Below are positions 26,522-34,712 of a stretch of 64,000 nucleotides of DNA, piece after piece; within the stretch, counting starts at the first letter, position 1; the number at the start of each line of letters is the position of its first letter. The notes under the pieces were generated by a model. The model worked only from the letters and a program-made list of their open reading frames with translations. It made no database searches and was not told the DNA's origin. Position numbers and translations under genes: made by a program. The stretch is taken from positions 1-64,000 of the forward strand of contig JBCCGK010000017.1 in the NCBI GenBank assembly GCA_039029315.1, in the 5' to 3' direction. This DNA is from JBCCCJ01 sp039029315 (GTDB taxonomy: Bacteria; Bacteroidota; Bacteroidia; J057).

Positions 26522-27502
26522 ATGAACATCTCACAAACATACCCTGTCTATCACGAAAGCAGTTCAAAAAATATCGCAAACCAATGGGTAGAATTTTCTG
26601 ACTTTGCTCCAAATAGTTCTCAGCCAACAGCCGTACACATTCCAATATTGGAAGAGATTGCAGATACTATATACAATAGCTGGAACTTTTACAATGTGCA
26701 TCACTGGAAGCAAATCCGACCAGTTACAAGTATATATTTGAATGGATATGCTCAACAGGAAGAGATGGGCACACATAAGCTTCTAGGTAAAAAAAGAGTA
26801 GAAGCAATCGTTTCACTGTTATTAAAAATATTCCAACGCAAAGGATATAGTAGGTCTTTATGGAAATCGATAAGCTTTAATCCTGCCAATTTTGGGGCCC
26901 AAACTCATAGTGCTGCCGATGGAAGAATCAGGCAAAACAACAAAAGAGTCGAACTCTTTCTGAAAGAACTAAACCCCGTAAAATATTTGTATTCGCTCAC
27001 TCGAATTTCTCTGATGATACTAGATAAACCTGATGACTATGAAATTAATAAAAGGTTCTGGAGTCCTTTTACTACAAGAGAAAAGGTACCCGAGTTTAGT
27101 CTTCTTACTCATTCTCAGCTTTCTGAAATGGAATGTTTTATTCGTAAAATCAGATTGAGAAATGTAGATGACCGTTACATTTATTGGCCAAATTCTACGA
27201 GTAAACACAAGGGCCCAATTAATAGAAATACGGTTAAAAGCTTCAGATTAGAATTATTGAGAAAGGTTCTCAATTTGGACTATTCTGTGAAGCAAAAAAA
27301 ATTAAGTGAAAGTCAGGCAATTTACGCTTCCATCTACCAAATGAGGGAGGAAATGAAAAGAGGGATAAGCTCCATGACGATTGCCTATGAGCAAGATGGA
27401 AACGGTGTTTCTAGAAATATCAGAAAGAAGAGATACTTAATTGTATCTGCTGCCAGGAATCCCAATAGCATCTACAGTTGCATAAAAGGCTTGAAAATTT
27501 GA
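26522..27502 (+). CDS. Protein with OmpA/MotB-like domain, AT-rich
   Basis: The 326-residue protein has an OmpA-C-like region at about residues 35-145: a TSIYLNGYAQQEEMGTHKLL block, then GKKRVEAIVSLLLKIFQRKG, and the closing QNNKRVELFLKEL, matching the 'NRRVE' end of peptidoglycan-binding OmpA domains. It has no signal peptide, so it may not reach the wall by Sec. The C-terminal half (150-326) is basic, helical and unrecognised. Base composition is visibly more AT-rich than the subtilisin gene just upstream, which hints at separate acquisition. It ends the accessory cluster. Confidence 0.65.
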   Translation: MNISQTYPVYHESSSKNIANQWVEFSDFAPNSSQPTAVHIPILEEIADTIYNSWNFYNVHHWKQIRPVTSIYLNGYAQQEEMGTHKLLGKKRVEAIVSLLLKIFQRKGYSRSLWKSISFNPANFGAQTHSAADGRIRQNNKRVELFLKELNPVKYLYSLTRISLMILDKPDDYEINKRFWSPFTTREKVPEFSLLTHSQLSEMECFIRKIRLRNVDDRYIYWPNSTSKHKGPINRNTVKSFRLELLRKVLNLDYSVKQKKLSESQAIYASIYQMREEMKRGISSMTIAYEQDGNGVSRNIRKKRYLIVSAARNPNSIYSCIKGLKI

Positions 27503-27760
27503 TACGTCCTCTCGACAAGGTAGCATCAAATGGACCAATACCTCAGATCTTGCCGGGAATCATGGTTCTACTGCAACTATGAACGGGGTTCAGGCTCTTC
27601 CTAAGTAAGTGGGCGGACAAATTTAAATATAAAAAAAATCTGATAACTTGCTGTTTGGCAGCCCATTCAATATTCATAATTCTTCATTCAAAATTGTCTC
27701 CCTACTTAGATGGACAATATTAGGTTTGATTTTGGGTATAAAGGAAATAGGGGATATACT

Positions 27761-27839
27761 GGCTTAATGGGTAAGATTTCTCCCTTATTTCCCTTATGCC
27801 CCCTATATCCCTCACACATAAATGTGTCCCTCTACTTAC
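27761..27839. repeat. Interspersed repeat, copy 2
   Basis: Aligns without gaps to 7-85, with about nine differences. Just upstream, AAAGGAAATAGGGGATA (about 27740-27757) is partly complementary to the CCCTTATTTCCCTTA part of the repeat, so the transcript could fold into a hairpin. Confidence 0.7.
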
Positions 27840-27844
27840 TTACC

Positions 27845-28036
27845 TCTTATTTGATCGGCAAGGATGGCAAAATATTGAAACGATTCACTGGATATATGGA
27901 TAATATGTTTGAGCACATCCAGAAATCCATAGATGCCATGGAGGGTCATGAAGGCAATTGCCATAGAGAAGGTCAATGGCGAATAAAATTGACGCTGAAG
28001 GACACAGATTGTTATGATTGCCACTGTAGAATCTGA
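27845..28036 (+). pseudogene. Possible C-terminal remnant of a thioredoxin/TlpA-like protein
   Basis: In the frame ending at 28036 the translation reads YLIGKDGKILKRFTGYMDN and continues FEHIQKSIDAMEG. This resembles the end of redoxins ('LID..GKI....GY....L...I'). The upstream part of the frame is the interspersed repeat and shows no thioredoxin CxxC. It is best read as a leftover gene tail fused by chance to the repeat. The match is short and judged by eye. Confidence 0.35.
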
Positions 28037-28061
28037 GAATCCCTGCAATTTTTTTCAGGCA

Positions 28062-28145
28062 CTTCGTAGAGATGATCGGCAGACCATCCCTTCGTAGAGA
28101 TAATCGGCAGACCATCCCTTCGTAGAGATGATCGGCAGACCATCT
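28062..28145. repeat. 28-bp tandem repeat, three copies
   Basis: Unit CTTCGTAGAGATGATCGGCA plus GACCATCC occurs at 28062, 28090 and 28118, with one internal change in copy 2 and one at the end of copy 3. A reverse-complement piece (TGGTCTGCCGATCAT) lies at 28205-28219, so the array could form a hairpin. There are no spacers, so it is not a CRISPR array. Confidence 0.85.
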
Positions 28146-28246
28146 CTCCTATTTGTCTATCGCAGATAGGATTCCCATATCTTCGAAACAATCTCTGCTA
28201 GCCATGGTCTGCCGATCATGGCTACAGGCCCCTGACGGGCTTGCAT

Positions 28247-28429
28247 CTATGGTTTTTTCCCAGATTCATCATGAAGAGTTCCCTCTTCTCCTTTCCCCTT
28301 TCCAAATTTGTTTTTTCCATCAGTCCACACCACCGGATACACCTGAAAGGTATGGAAGGACTGACACTTCGGACATTTGCAAGCTTTCCCTGCATAGGTA
28401 TGCTTGCAGTTTTTGCAACTGCGAATCAT
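28247..28429 (-). CDS. Small zinc-ribbon-like protein
   Basis: A 60-residue frame with the pattern CKNCKHTYAGKACKCPKC: C5-x2-C8, then C17-x-C19 and CPKC. This is typical of small bacterial zinc ribbons, with an acidic and lysine-rich tail. No partner gene is adjacent on the same strand. The promoter could lie near 28555-28590, where the minus strand reads TTGACA and, about 20 bases on, ATATTTG. It could also be a chance frame, but four well-spaced Cys and plausible codon use argue for a gene. Confidence 0.5.
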   Translation of the reverse strand: MIRSCKNCKHTYAGKACKCPKCQSFHTFQVYPVVWTDGKNKFGKGKGEEGTLHDESGKKP

Positions 28430-28550
28430 CGATACATGAATAGAAGTTCGCGAGGGGAGTGGTCAGTAGGGCTTCCGTTCCTCTCAGCTAAAATAAAGCT
28501 GGTGAATATTCTCCGTGCAAGAATGTACTTTCTCACAGGGAGTGTTTATC

Positions 28551-28588
28551 TTGTCAGACAAATATGACACAAAAAATTGATTTTGTCA
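28551..28588. promoter_or_regulatory. Inverted repeats upstream of XRE gene, candidate operator
   Basis: TTGTCAGACAA (28551-28561) is a perfect palindrome. A second inverted repeat, TGACACAAAA with TTTTGTCA, spans 28565-28587. Both share the TTGTC/GACAA half-site and lie 23-60 bases before the XRE start codon, which fits autoregulation by the HTH protein. Confidence 0.45.
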
Positions 28589-28610
28589 ATAAAAAAATTT
28601 ATTTTTCATC

Positions 28611-28994
28611 ATGATTCACATCGGCCAGAACATCAAAGATCTCCTCCATCAAAAAAGAATCAAACAGGCTGAGCTTGCCCGACGGATGGACACAACCCCC
28701 CAGGGACTGAACAAGCGACTCAGCAACTCATCGATGAATACCGATTCTCTCGTCGATATCATGCAAGCTGCAGGAATCAAAAGTTGGGAAGTTTTTCAGG
28801 ACGGGTCGCCATATGAGTTGTTCAAGGATTCTGAAGATATAGTGGAGGAATCTCCTGCTGCTTACCAAACTACCCACCAGCTCCGCCTCCAGGCAGCCAG
28901 AGACAAAATCAAATCACTGGAAGAAAAAGTCAGTCTGCTGGAACAATTAATCCAGGAAAAAGATCGAGTAATTTCCCTGATGGAGAATCAGTAA
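28611..28994 (+). CDS. XRE-family helix-turn-helix regulator with C-terminal coiled coil
   Basis: The 127-residue protein has an N-terminal HTH at about residues 5-62 (IGQNIKDLLHQKRIKQAELARRM, then TTPQGLNKRLSNSSMNTDSLVDI) and a C-terminal coiled coil at about 88-126 (LRLQAARDKIKSLEEKVSLL). The coiled coil should give a dimer. Half-sites of the form TTGTC/GACAA stand just upstream and could be its operator. It is monocistronic and flanked by the zinc-ribbon gene and a membrane protein. Confidence 0.88.
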   Translation: MIHIGQNIKDLLHQKRIKQAELARRMDTTPQGLNKRLSNSSMNTDSLVDIMQAAGIKSWEVFQDGSPYELFKDSEDIVEESPAAYQTTHQLRLQAARDKIKSLEEKVSLLEQLIQEKDRVISLMENQ

Positions 28995-29112
28995 GGAATA
29001 GGCGAATCAAGGGATGAACTTCGCTTGTATTGTCTGAAAATCAATGTGTCTCTGGAGAAAGAGAAAGTGGTGGAGTATTGACTATATGATCGATTTGTTT
29101 ATAGGCCTTCCC

Positions 29113-29544
29113 CTAGGCAATCCAGCCCTCCTCTTCGGCTTTCCTGGCAAACCAGATTTGTCCCACACACAACAAGAGCACAATCGTGGGCATGATTGCT
29201 GCTCCAGCTCCCATCACCGCAATGGCATCTGACAAGAAGAAATTGTAGCTTGATTGAATCACCGCAGCAGCCAGGGAAATGATAAATGCCGGAACCGCCC
29301 AGCGTTTGCGAAGCAATAAACACACGCATGCAAGCAGTCCCGAAAATACTGCGATCGCAAAGGCTCCAGTAACCCAGGCAGGAACAGCTTCATACAGTGC
29401 TTGTTCAGCTTCAGGCATGGCGGCCAATGCTTCCGGGCTCAAACTCACTTGGCCAATATAAGCCAGCACGCCCATGATGTTCCAGACAAGCAGTATTCCG
29501 CTGACAATCCAGAACCAAAGAGGGATTTTTGTAGTAGTAGTCAT
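29113..29544 (-). CDS. Four-helix small membrane protein
   Basis: The protein has about 143 residues and four hydrophobic helices (LWFWIVSGILLVWNIMGVLAY; WVTGAFAIAVFSGLLACVCLL; AVPAFIISLAAAVIQSSYNFF; AAIMPTIVLLLCVGQIWF). A motif SPEALAAMPEAEQALYEAVP links helices 1 and 2. Close relatives in Bacteroidota are often labelled 'sugar transporter' without proof. ATG at 29544 begins MTTTTK and is preferred over the frame opening at 29571, which adds nine residues with no feature. Confidence 0.8.
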   Translation of the reverse strand: MTTTTKIPLWFWIVSGILLVWNIMGVLAYIGQVSLSPEALAAMPEAEQALYEAVPAWVTGAFAIAVFSGLLACVCLLLRKRWAVPAFIISLAAAVIQSSYNFFLSDAIAVMGAGAAIMPTIVLLLCVGQIWFARKAEEEGWIA

Positions 29545-29605
29545 GTTGGTATCGCTTAGGTGAGAAAACAAGATACGGCTTTTTCAAAAAACAGATAGAT
29601 GAGAA

Positions 29606-29765
29606 CCCGCCGGGGTGTACGGCAAATTGTAGATTTAGCCCTGGATAGTGGGGTTGTTTCTCATTGAAGTCGAAGATTCCGCATGGCGGAAGAGAAACGG
29701 GGAAAGTGCGGAAGAAGTCAGGAGCGGCAAAATCTGATTGGTTCTGCAATTTGTCGTACACCCAC
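29606..29765. repeat. Long imperfect inverted repeat (structured or MITE-like element)
   Basis: GTGTACGGCAAATTG (29615-29629) pairs with CAATTTGTCGTACAC (29747-29761) with one mismatch. GC-rich CCGCC/GGCGG-type sequence flanks both arms, and AAATCT/AGATTT adjoins inside. The whole fills most of the gap between two minus-strand genes. It could be an RNA structure or a small non-autonomous mobile element. Confidence 0.5.
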
Positions 29766-29792
29766 CCGCCGCCGCCCTTACCTCTTTCCTTT

Positions 29793-32700
29793 TTATCTAT
29801 CCCTACCCCTGATGCTTATTTCCTGAAAAATTCTGTCCAGAACTTCTACCACCTGTGTCATGTCTCGCTTTTCTACCACCATCGATGGCCGAATCTTGAT
29901 CACATTGTGCAGAGGTCCATCTGTTCCAGCGAGAATGTGATGATCGCGTAGCCGGTTGACGACATAGCTGGCTTCCTGTGCAGCGGCTTCCAAAGTGTCT
30001 CGATTTCGAACCAGTTCGATTCCCAGAAAAAAGCCTTCTCCCCGGACGTCTCCAATGATGTCATGGCGTGTTTGCATTTCCCGAAGATCTGTCAGGAATT
30101 GCGATCCCAACTCCTGAGCATTGTTCTGCAACTGCTCTTGCTCCACCACATCAAGGACGGCTGTTGCTGCAGCACAAGCAACCGGATTGCCACCGAATGT
30201 GCTGAAAAACTCCATGCCATTGTCAAAAACTTCGGCTATCTCTCGTGTGGTTACCAATGCCCCCATCGGAAAGCCATTGGCTATCGGCTTGCCCATGATG
30301 ACAATGTCAGGCACAACCTCTTGTGAATCAATTCCCCAAAAAGAATTTCCCAATCTCCCAAATCCCGTCTGGACTTCGTCGGCTATACACAGCCCACCAT
30401 GAGCACGCACATGTGCGTAGACCGCTTGAAGGTACCCTTCTGGTGGCATAATCTGCCCTCCTACACTGGGATACGTTTCGGCAATGTAGCCAGCAACAGC
30501 CCTCCCCTGACGAGCGATCTCCTCCAACTTGTTCTGAACCTCTTCTGCATACCGCAGACCGATTTCAGGCGTGCCCCGCTTCCATTTTCCACGATAATCA
30601 TCTGGAATAGGAACAGTGTGCACCCAATCTGGCGCGCCTCTTCCGCCGGGGCCATCGTGCTTGTATGGACTGATGTCAATGAGCGAACTGGTATGGCCGT
30701 GGTAGGCAGATTCCACCACCAACATATCTTTTCGCCCCGTATAGGTTCGGGCAAGCCGAAGGGCCAATTCATTCGCTTCACTGGCAGAGTTCAAAAAATA
30801 GCAGACATCCAAACCTTCAGGCAGTTTGGCCGTCAATCGTTCTGCATAGATCAGAATTTGCTCATGTAAGTACCGAGTATTGGTGTTGAGTAAGCCAATC
30901 TGATCCTGAATCGCCTTCACCACCCTAGGGTGAGAGTGCCCCACATGCGGCACGTTGTTGTAGACATCCAGATAAGCTTGAGCATGGCTGTCATACAGAA
31001 ATTGAGCAAAGCCAGAAACAAGATGCAAGGGCTTCGCATAAGAAATACTCAGGTTGAATCCGAGTCTTTGTTTTCGTTCGGTCAGGACGCCTACAGGATC
31101 AGGGGCACCCAAACTTTCCTTCTCATTCAATTGGGGAATGAGCAAAGCAGGATGAGGGCTTAATCTTTGCCAAATAGAGGATTCGCTTTGCTTGCAGACG
31201 CCCGGAAAATCCTTACCATAGTCCAACAAATCCAAAATAATCTGGACATGCACATGTGGTGGCCAGCCTCCATTTTCATGATTTTCTCCAATCGTGGCGA
31301 TCTTTTCTCCTGCCTTCACAGCCTGCCCTATTTCCAGGTGATTCAGGCTATCATGACTGAGATGTCCATATAGGGTAAAAAAGGCATGGCCCTGATCTGT
31401 TTCATGCCGCAAGATCAATAAGCCACCATAATCCAGTGGCAATTCATTGATCGTCAGAATCTCAACGATCCCATCAAGGGGCGCAAATACGGGCAAAGCT
31501 GCTTTACAAAAAATATCTATTCCCAGATGTTGGGTACGCCTTTCTTCGGTTGGATAGGCAGCTGTCCCAAAATTGCTACTGGCATAGAGACGTCGGGATT
31601 CTGCATATCGTCCAAAGGCAAATGCTGTCTTCCGATCTGCCATCCACCGATCAATGGATCTGGTCAGATTGGGTAAGGCAACAGATGTTGAATTCGCGCC
31701 CAACAACAAACTTCCTACGCTCAAATCGAGCACATGATCATAGGTATCAACTTCCATCACAGGATGAACATCCGGCCCTACGCGACGAAGATAGGACATA
31801 ATCTCGGCCTCATGCATGAGAACGGGATGGCCACAAGCTTCCCGAAACACACATTCTGCAAAGCCAGATGAGAGCTCATCCAATTGTTTGAGTAAGTCCT
31901 TGGCAGGAGCCTGACTGATCGCATGATAAGAATTCTCCGGCTCAGAGACTTGCCGATAGCTGGAAATAGCGATGCTCACTGCCAATCTGGTTTTGATTAA
32001 GTCGAACAGCACTTGAATTTCCTCCACAGAAAGCGAACGAACAGAAGAATAGCCGCGCAGGATCTCCTGATAGGCCTGGATTGGTTTCTCCTGCCCCATA
32101 CCAGCATAAGCCATTGCCACAGCCAATTCGCAGATTGTGGGTTGATAGCTCATGTCCCCGAAGTCGAAGAATGCACTTACAGTTGCTTCCTCAAGCGAGA
32201 CGAGCACATTGTAATCATTGGCATCATTGTGAATCACGCTATGCGGCAGCCTCTTCATAGCTTTTGCCACAGATCCTTCAAAGCGACCAAATACAGCTTG
32301 TACAATGGCGCGCCATTCATCCTGGACATAGGAGGTCAAATGGCTATTTTGCATGGCTTCTGTCAACTCCCAACGGATTTTCCTCTGCATTGACGGATGC
32401 GTAAATCCTTCCAGCCCTCCTGTGAGTTGTGCCAGGCCTCTCCCAAGGCTATACAACAAATCTGGAGAATGGGGCCGAACATCTGCCCATAGCATCCCTG
32501 GACAAAAAGTCAATACCCACAGGAGGCGTTGTTCTCCCTCTATTTCTATCAATACATAAGATTCGCCCTGGAGAGACATCACAACTCTGGGGAGGCCAAT
32601 GGTTAGTTCTCGCTTTGCCAAATGCTGTAAGGCTGCACACTGGAAGTCAATCAGGTCAGGCTGACAATCTTTTCGCATCAATTTGACCGTATAGACGGCT

Positions 32701-32813
32701 CCTTCTTTGCTTTGGCCCTTGAAATTCAGATCTAGTTCGCCGGCAAGTGGAACTAGATCAAGAAACAAGCCATAGGTATGCTGGAGCTGTTGTGTGAGAA
32801 TGTGTTGAATCAT
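29793..32813 (-). CDS. Three-domain fusion: aminoglycoside/hydroxylysine-kinase-like + M23 + class III aminotransferase (phospholyase-like)
   Basis: The 1006-residue protein has three parts. Residues about 10-330 are an APH-type kinase with the Brenner motif HNDANDYN and DFGD. Residues about 420-545 are an M23-like domain with HLGID and HVHVQ metal ligands. Residues about 570-1000 are a class III PLP enzyme (ADEVQTGFGR, PLP Lys in MGKPIANGFPMG). Kinase-aminotransferase fusions of this type are known and helped identify vertebrate hydroxylysine kinase and the phosphoethanolamine/phosphohydroxylysine lyases. Phosphorylation of an amino alcohol followed by PLP-dependent elimination of phosphate is therefore likely. 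The M23 domain has no signal peptide and may bind rather than cut. Confidence 0.92.
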   Translation of the reverse strand: MIQHILTQQLQHTYGLFLDLVPLAGELDLNFKGQSKEGAVYTVKLMRKDCQPDLIDFQCAALQHLAKRELTIGLPRVVMSLQGESYVLIEIEGEQRLLWVLTFCPGMLWADVRPHSPDLLYSLGRGLAQLTGGLEGFTHPSMQRKIRWELTEAMQNSHLTSYVQDEWRAIVQAVFGRFEGSVAKAMKRLPHSVIHNDANDYNVLVSLEEATVSAFFDFGDMSYQPTICELAVAMAYAGMGQEKPIQAYQEILRGYSSVRSLSVEEIQVLFDLIKTRLAVSIAISSYRQVSEPENSYHAISQAPAKDLLKQLDELSSGFAECVFREACGHPVLMHEAEIMSYLRRVGPDVHPVMEVDTYDHVLDLSVGSLLLGANSTSVALPNLTRSIDRWMADRKTAFAFGRYAESRRLYASSNFGTAAYPTEERRTQHLGIDIFCKAALPVFAPLDGIVEILTINELPLDYGGLLILRHETDQGHAFFTLYGHLSHDSLNHLEIGQAVKAGEKIATIGENHENGGWPPHVHVQIILDLLDYGKDFPGVCKQSESSIWQRLSPHPALLIPQLNEKESLGAPDPVGVLTERKQRLGFNLSISYAKPLHLVSGFAQFLYDSHAQAYLDVYNNVPHVGHSHPRVVKAIQDQIGLLNTNTRYLHEQILIYAERLTAKLPEGLDVCYFLNSASEANELALRLARTYTGRKDMLVVESAYHGHTSSLIDISPYKHDGPGGRGAPDWVHTVPIPDDYRGKWKRGTPEIGLRYAEEVQNKLEEIARQGRAVAGYIAETYPSVGGQIMPPEGYLQAVYAHVRAHGGLCIADEVQTGFGRLGNSFWGIDSQEVVPDIVIMGKPIANGFPMGALVTTREIAEVFDNGMEFFSTFGGNPVACAAATAVLDVVEQEQLQNNAQELGSQFLTDLREMQTRHDIIGDVRGEGFFLGIELVRNRDTLEAAAQEASYVVNRLRDHHILAGTDGPLHNVIKIRPSMVVEKRDMTQVVEVLDRIFQEISIRGRDR

Positions 32814-32925
32814 GAGTATCTGAGATCAATCAGGGAATGAATTAACTGGTGAATATACATCCTATCGTTCTTCGCCCCAACCGAGGAACAAGCTTTCTCG
32901 TTTCACTCTGTATATTGGCAATTCT

Positions 32926-33744
32926 ATGGTACGAAGGATTTATCTGGTATTAATAGGAATATGTCTCCTCAGCTTCACAGGGCGTGGGGGTTTCCCTCCT
33001 GGCCCTCTCCAGGAAGAGCTCCCCTCTATAGACAATCACACCTTCCGGCAGGGCGAATTCCTCAAATACCGTATCCACTATGGTTTTATTACAGCAGGCT
33101 TTGCGACGCTGGAAGTGATGCCAGAGAGATATCTGCTTCAGGATCGGGTTTGCTGGCACATCGTCGGCAAAGGCTATACCCATCCAGGATATGACTGGAT
33201 TTACAAGATCCGCGATCAATACGAAACCTATATTGACCGAGAGAGTTTGTTGTCCTGGCGCTTCAATCGCCATATCCGAGAAGGAGGATTTGAGAATTAT
33301 ACAGAAACCTACTTCAATCACTATACCTACAAGGCAGAGTACATCAATGAGTGGAAACAAATCACCGTTTACGATGTCCCAGCCAATATTCAGGATGTCA
33401 TTTCAGCCTTTTATCATGCCAGGACCACGCATACGGCAGCAGATATGAAAGTGGGAGACAAAATCTCTCTCAGGAATTTCCTCGATAGAAAAACCTTTGA
33501 TCTGGAAGCCGAGATGTTGGCGCGGGATACAGTCAAGATAGGAGGTATGTCCTACAAGACACTGAAATTCAATCTACTGATAGAGGAAGCTGGCCTGATC
33601 ACAGATGGGAGCAAGATTCAATTCTGGATCTCGGATGATCACAACAAAGTCCCATTGCGCATCAAATCAGACTTAATGATCGGGTCACTGAAAGCAGATC
33701 TGATAGAATGGGATAATCTTATGTATGAGCTAAGAGCTTTGTAA
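32926..33744 (+). CDS. DUF3108 domain-containing exported protein
   Basis: The 272-residue protein has an N-terminal hydrophobic signal (residues about 4-20) and the DUF3108 core: FRQGEFLKYRIHYGFITAGFA at about 41-61, DQYETYIDRESLLSWRFNR near 105, and the C-terminal WISDDHNKVPLRI block near 232. The family is common in Bacteroidota and Proteobacteria, is exported and has no known enzymatic role. The gene is monocistronic and convergent with the following PorV-like gene, with 7 bases between the stops. Confidence 0.85.
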   Translation: MVRRIYLVLIGICLLSFTGRGGFPPGPLQEELPSIDNHTFRQGEFLKYRIHYGFITAGFATLEVMPERYLLQDRVCWHIVGKGYTHPGYDWIYKIRDQYETYIDRESLLSWRFNRHIREGGFENYTETYFNHYTYKAEYINEWKQITVYDVPANIQDVISAFYHARTTHTAADMKVGDKISLRNFLDRKTFDLEAEMLARDTVKIGGMSYKTLKFNLLIEEAGLITDGSKIQFWISDDHNKVPLRIKSDLMIGSLKADLIEWDNLMYELRAL

Positions 33745-33751
33745 AACAGCT

Positions 33752-34600
33752 TTATCCCCCAAATCCATAGGACAAGCTAATGTGTGGTGTATATCCCAGC
33801 CTCTCTGTATAGCTGGAGCTGAAATCGACCTTGATTTGTTTCCAATTCACCCCTAGCCCTCCAGTCAGTGTCAAGGGTTCTGTCGAAACCCCTATTCTGG
33901 CATACAGAATTTCGTGGAGTTGATACTCAATGCCTCCCCGAAAAGAAACAGGGAATTCCAGGGCCTTTTGTACATCCACGACCACCAATACCTTGTCTGT
34001 AGGCTGGTATGCAAGTCCTGCAGTAAGATGAGAAGGAAGAATCTCTCGCCTGCCTTGCGTAAGAAATGTTGCCCGATTTACGTTGAATGCGCTGACTCCA
34101 AGAGACAATTGAGAATTGATCTGCGTATGGGCGCCCATTTGAACCAGGACGGTTCCTGCTGCACCATAGCCTGGAATATTCAAATTTGCGTATGCGAGCT
34201 TTGCCCCTACACTGATTTTGTCCAAAACCGTGATTCCGTAAGATACAGCCGCCAGATTTTCCCGATAGGCATCAAATCCAAAGCTGCTGATTTCCACTCC
34301 TGCGGCCTGATTTTTGAATATAGGAAATATGGCCCCTGCATGTCCATAGCTTAATTCTTTCAACAAAAATCGCTGCTCAAGATATACCCCTACCTGCACA
34401 GAATTGCTCCCAGTGATTCCAGCAGGATTGTGAAACAAGCTCCAGATATCTCCTCGCATGGCTGTATAAGCATACCCAAGGCCGACTGCCCTGGCACCTA
34501 CTGCTGGCAATGGATCATTGCTGGCAAATGTATCCTGAGGCCAAGTAGTCAGACTTGAAATACAAGCCAGAACAAGGGTCCAGCGTATATGTCTTTTCAT
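33752..34600 (-). CDS. PorV/PorQ-like outer membrane beta-barrel protein
   Basis: The protein has about 282 residues, a signal peptide (starting MKRHIRW, cut near DTFAS) and the family opening ARAVGLGYAYTAMRGDIWSLFHNPAG. Repeated amphipathic beta strands follow, ending in GYTPHISLSYGFGG. PorV/PorQ proteins are FadL-like barrels, and some serve the type IX secretion system as cargo shuttles. Whether this one is a T9SS part cannot be told. ATG at 34600 gives a normal signal peptide, and the longer frame from 34630 adds only MCFFAAKNKQ. Confidence 0.82.
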   Translation of the reverse strand: MKRHIRWTLVLACISSLTTWPQDTFASNDPLPAVGARAVGLGYAYTAMRGDIWSLFHNPAGITGSNSVQVGVYLEQRFLLKELSYGHAGAIFPIFKNQAAGVEISSFGFDAYRENLAAVSYGITVLDKISVGAKLAYANLNIPGYGAAGTVLVQMGAHTQINSQLSLGVSAFNVNRATFLTQGRREILPSHLTAGLAYQPTDKVLVVVDVQKALEFPVSFRGGIEYQLHEILYARIGVSTEPLTLTGGLGVNWKQIKVDFSSSYTERLGYTPHISLSYGFGG

Positions 34601-34712
34601 TTGTTTGTTCTTTGCTGCAAAGAAACACAATCCATGTTATTTTCATAGAAATTTGGACTATGAAAAACCAGGATCAGCGCACAGTTTTGAATTTTAATGG
34701 AGCAATAAACAT

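Larger units (their letters stand above)
27503..28246. other. Repeat-rich 744-bp gap between the accessory cluster and the zinc-ribbon gene
   Basis: No intact gene was found here. The gap holds an interspersed repeat (27761-27839), a possible redoxin remnant (about 27845-28036), a 28-bp tandem repeat in three copies (28062-28145) and an inverted copy of part of it (28202-28220). The mix suggests a site of past insertions and deletions bordering the accessory cluster. Confidence 0.6.

Noticed and set aside
27710..28036. A 108-residue frame taken as a whole gene
   Set aside because: Its first half is the interspersed repeat also found at 7-85. Only the last part resembles protein, so it is reported as a remnant.
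28062..28145. Possible CRISPR array
   Set aside because: The 28-bp units are directly joined with no spacers, and no cas genes are present.
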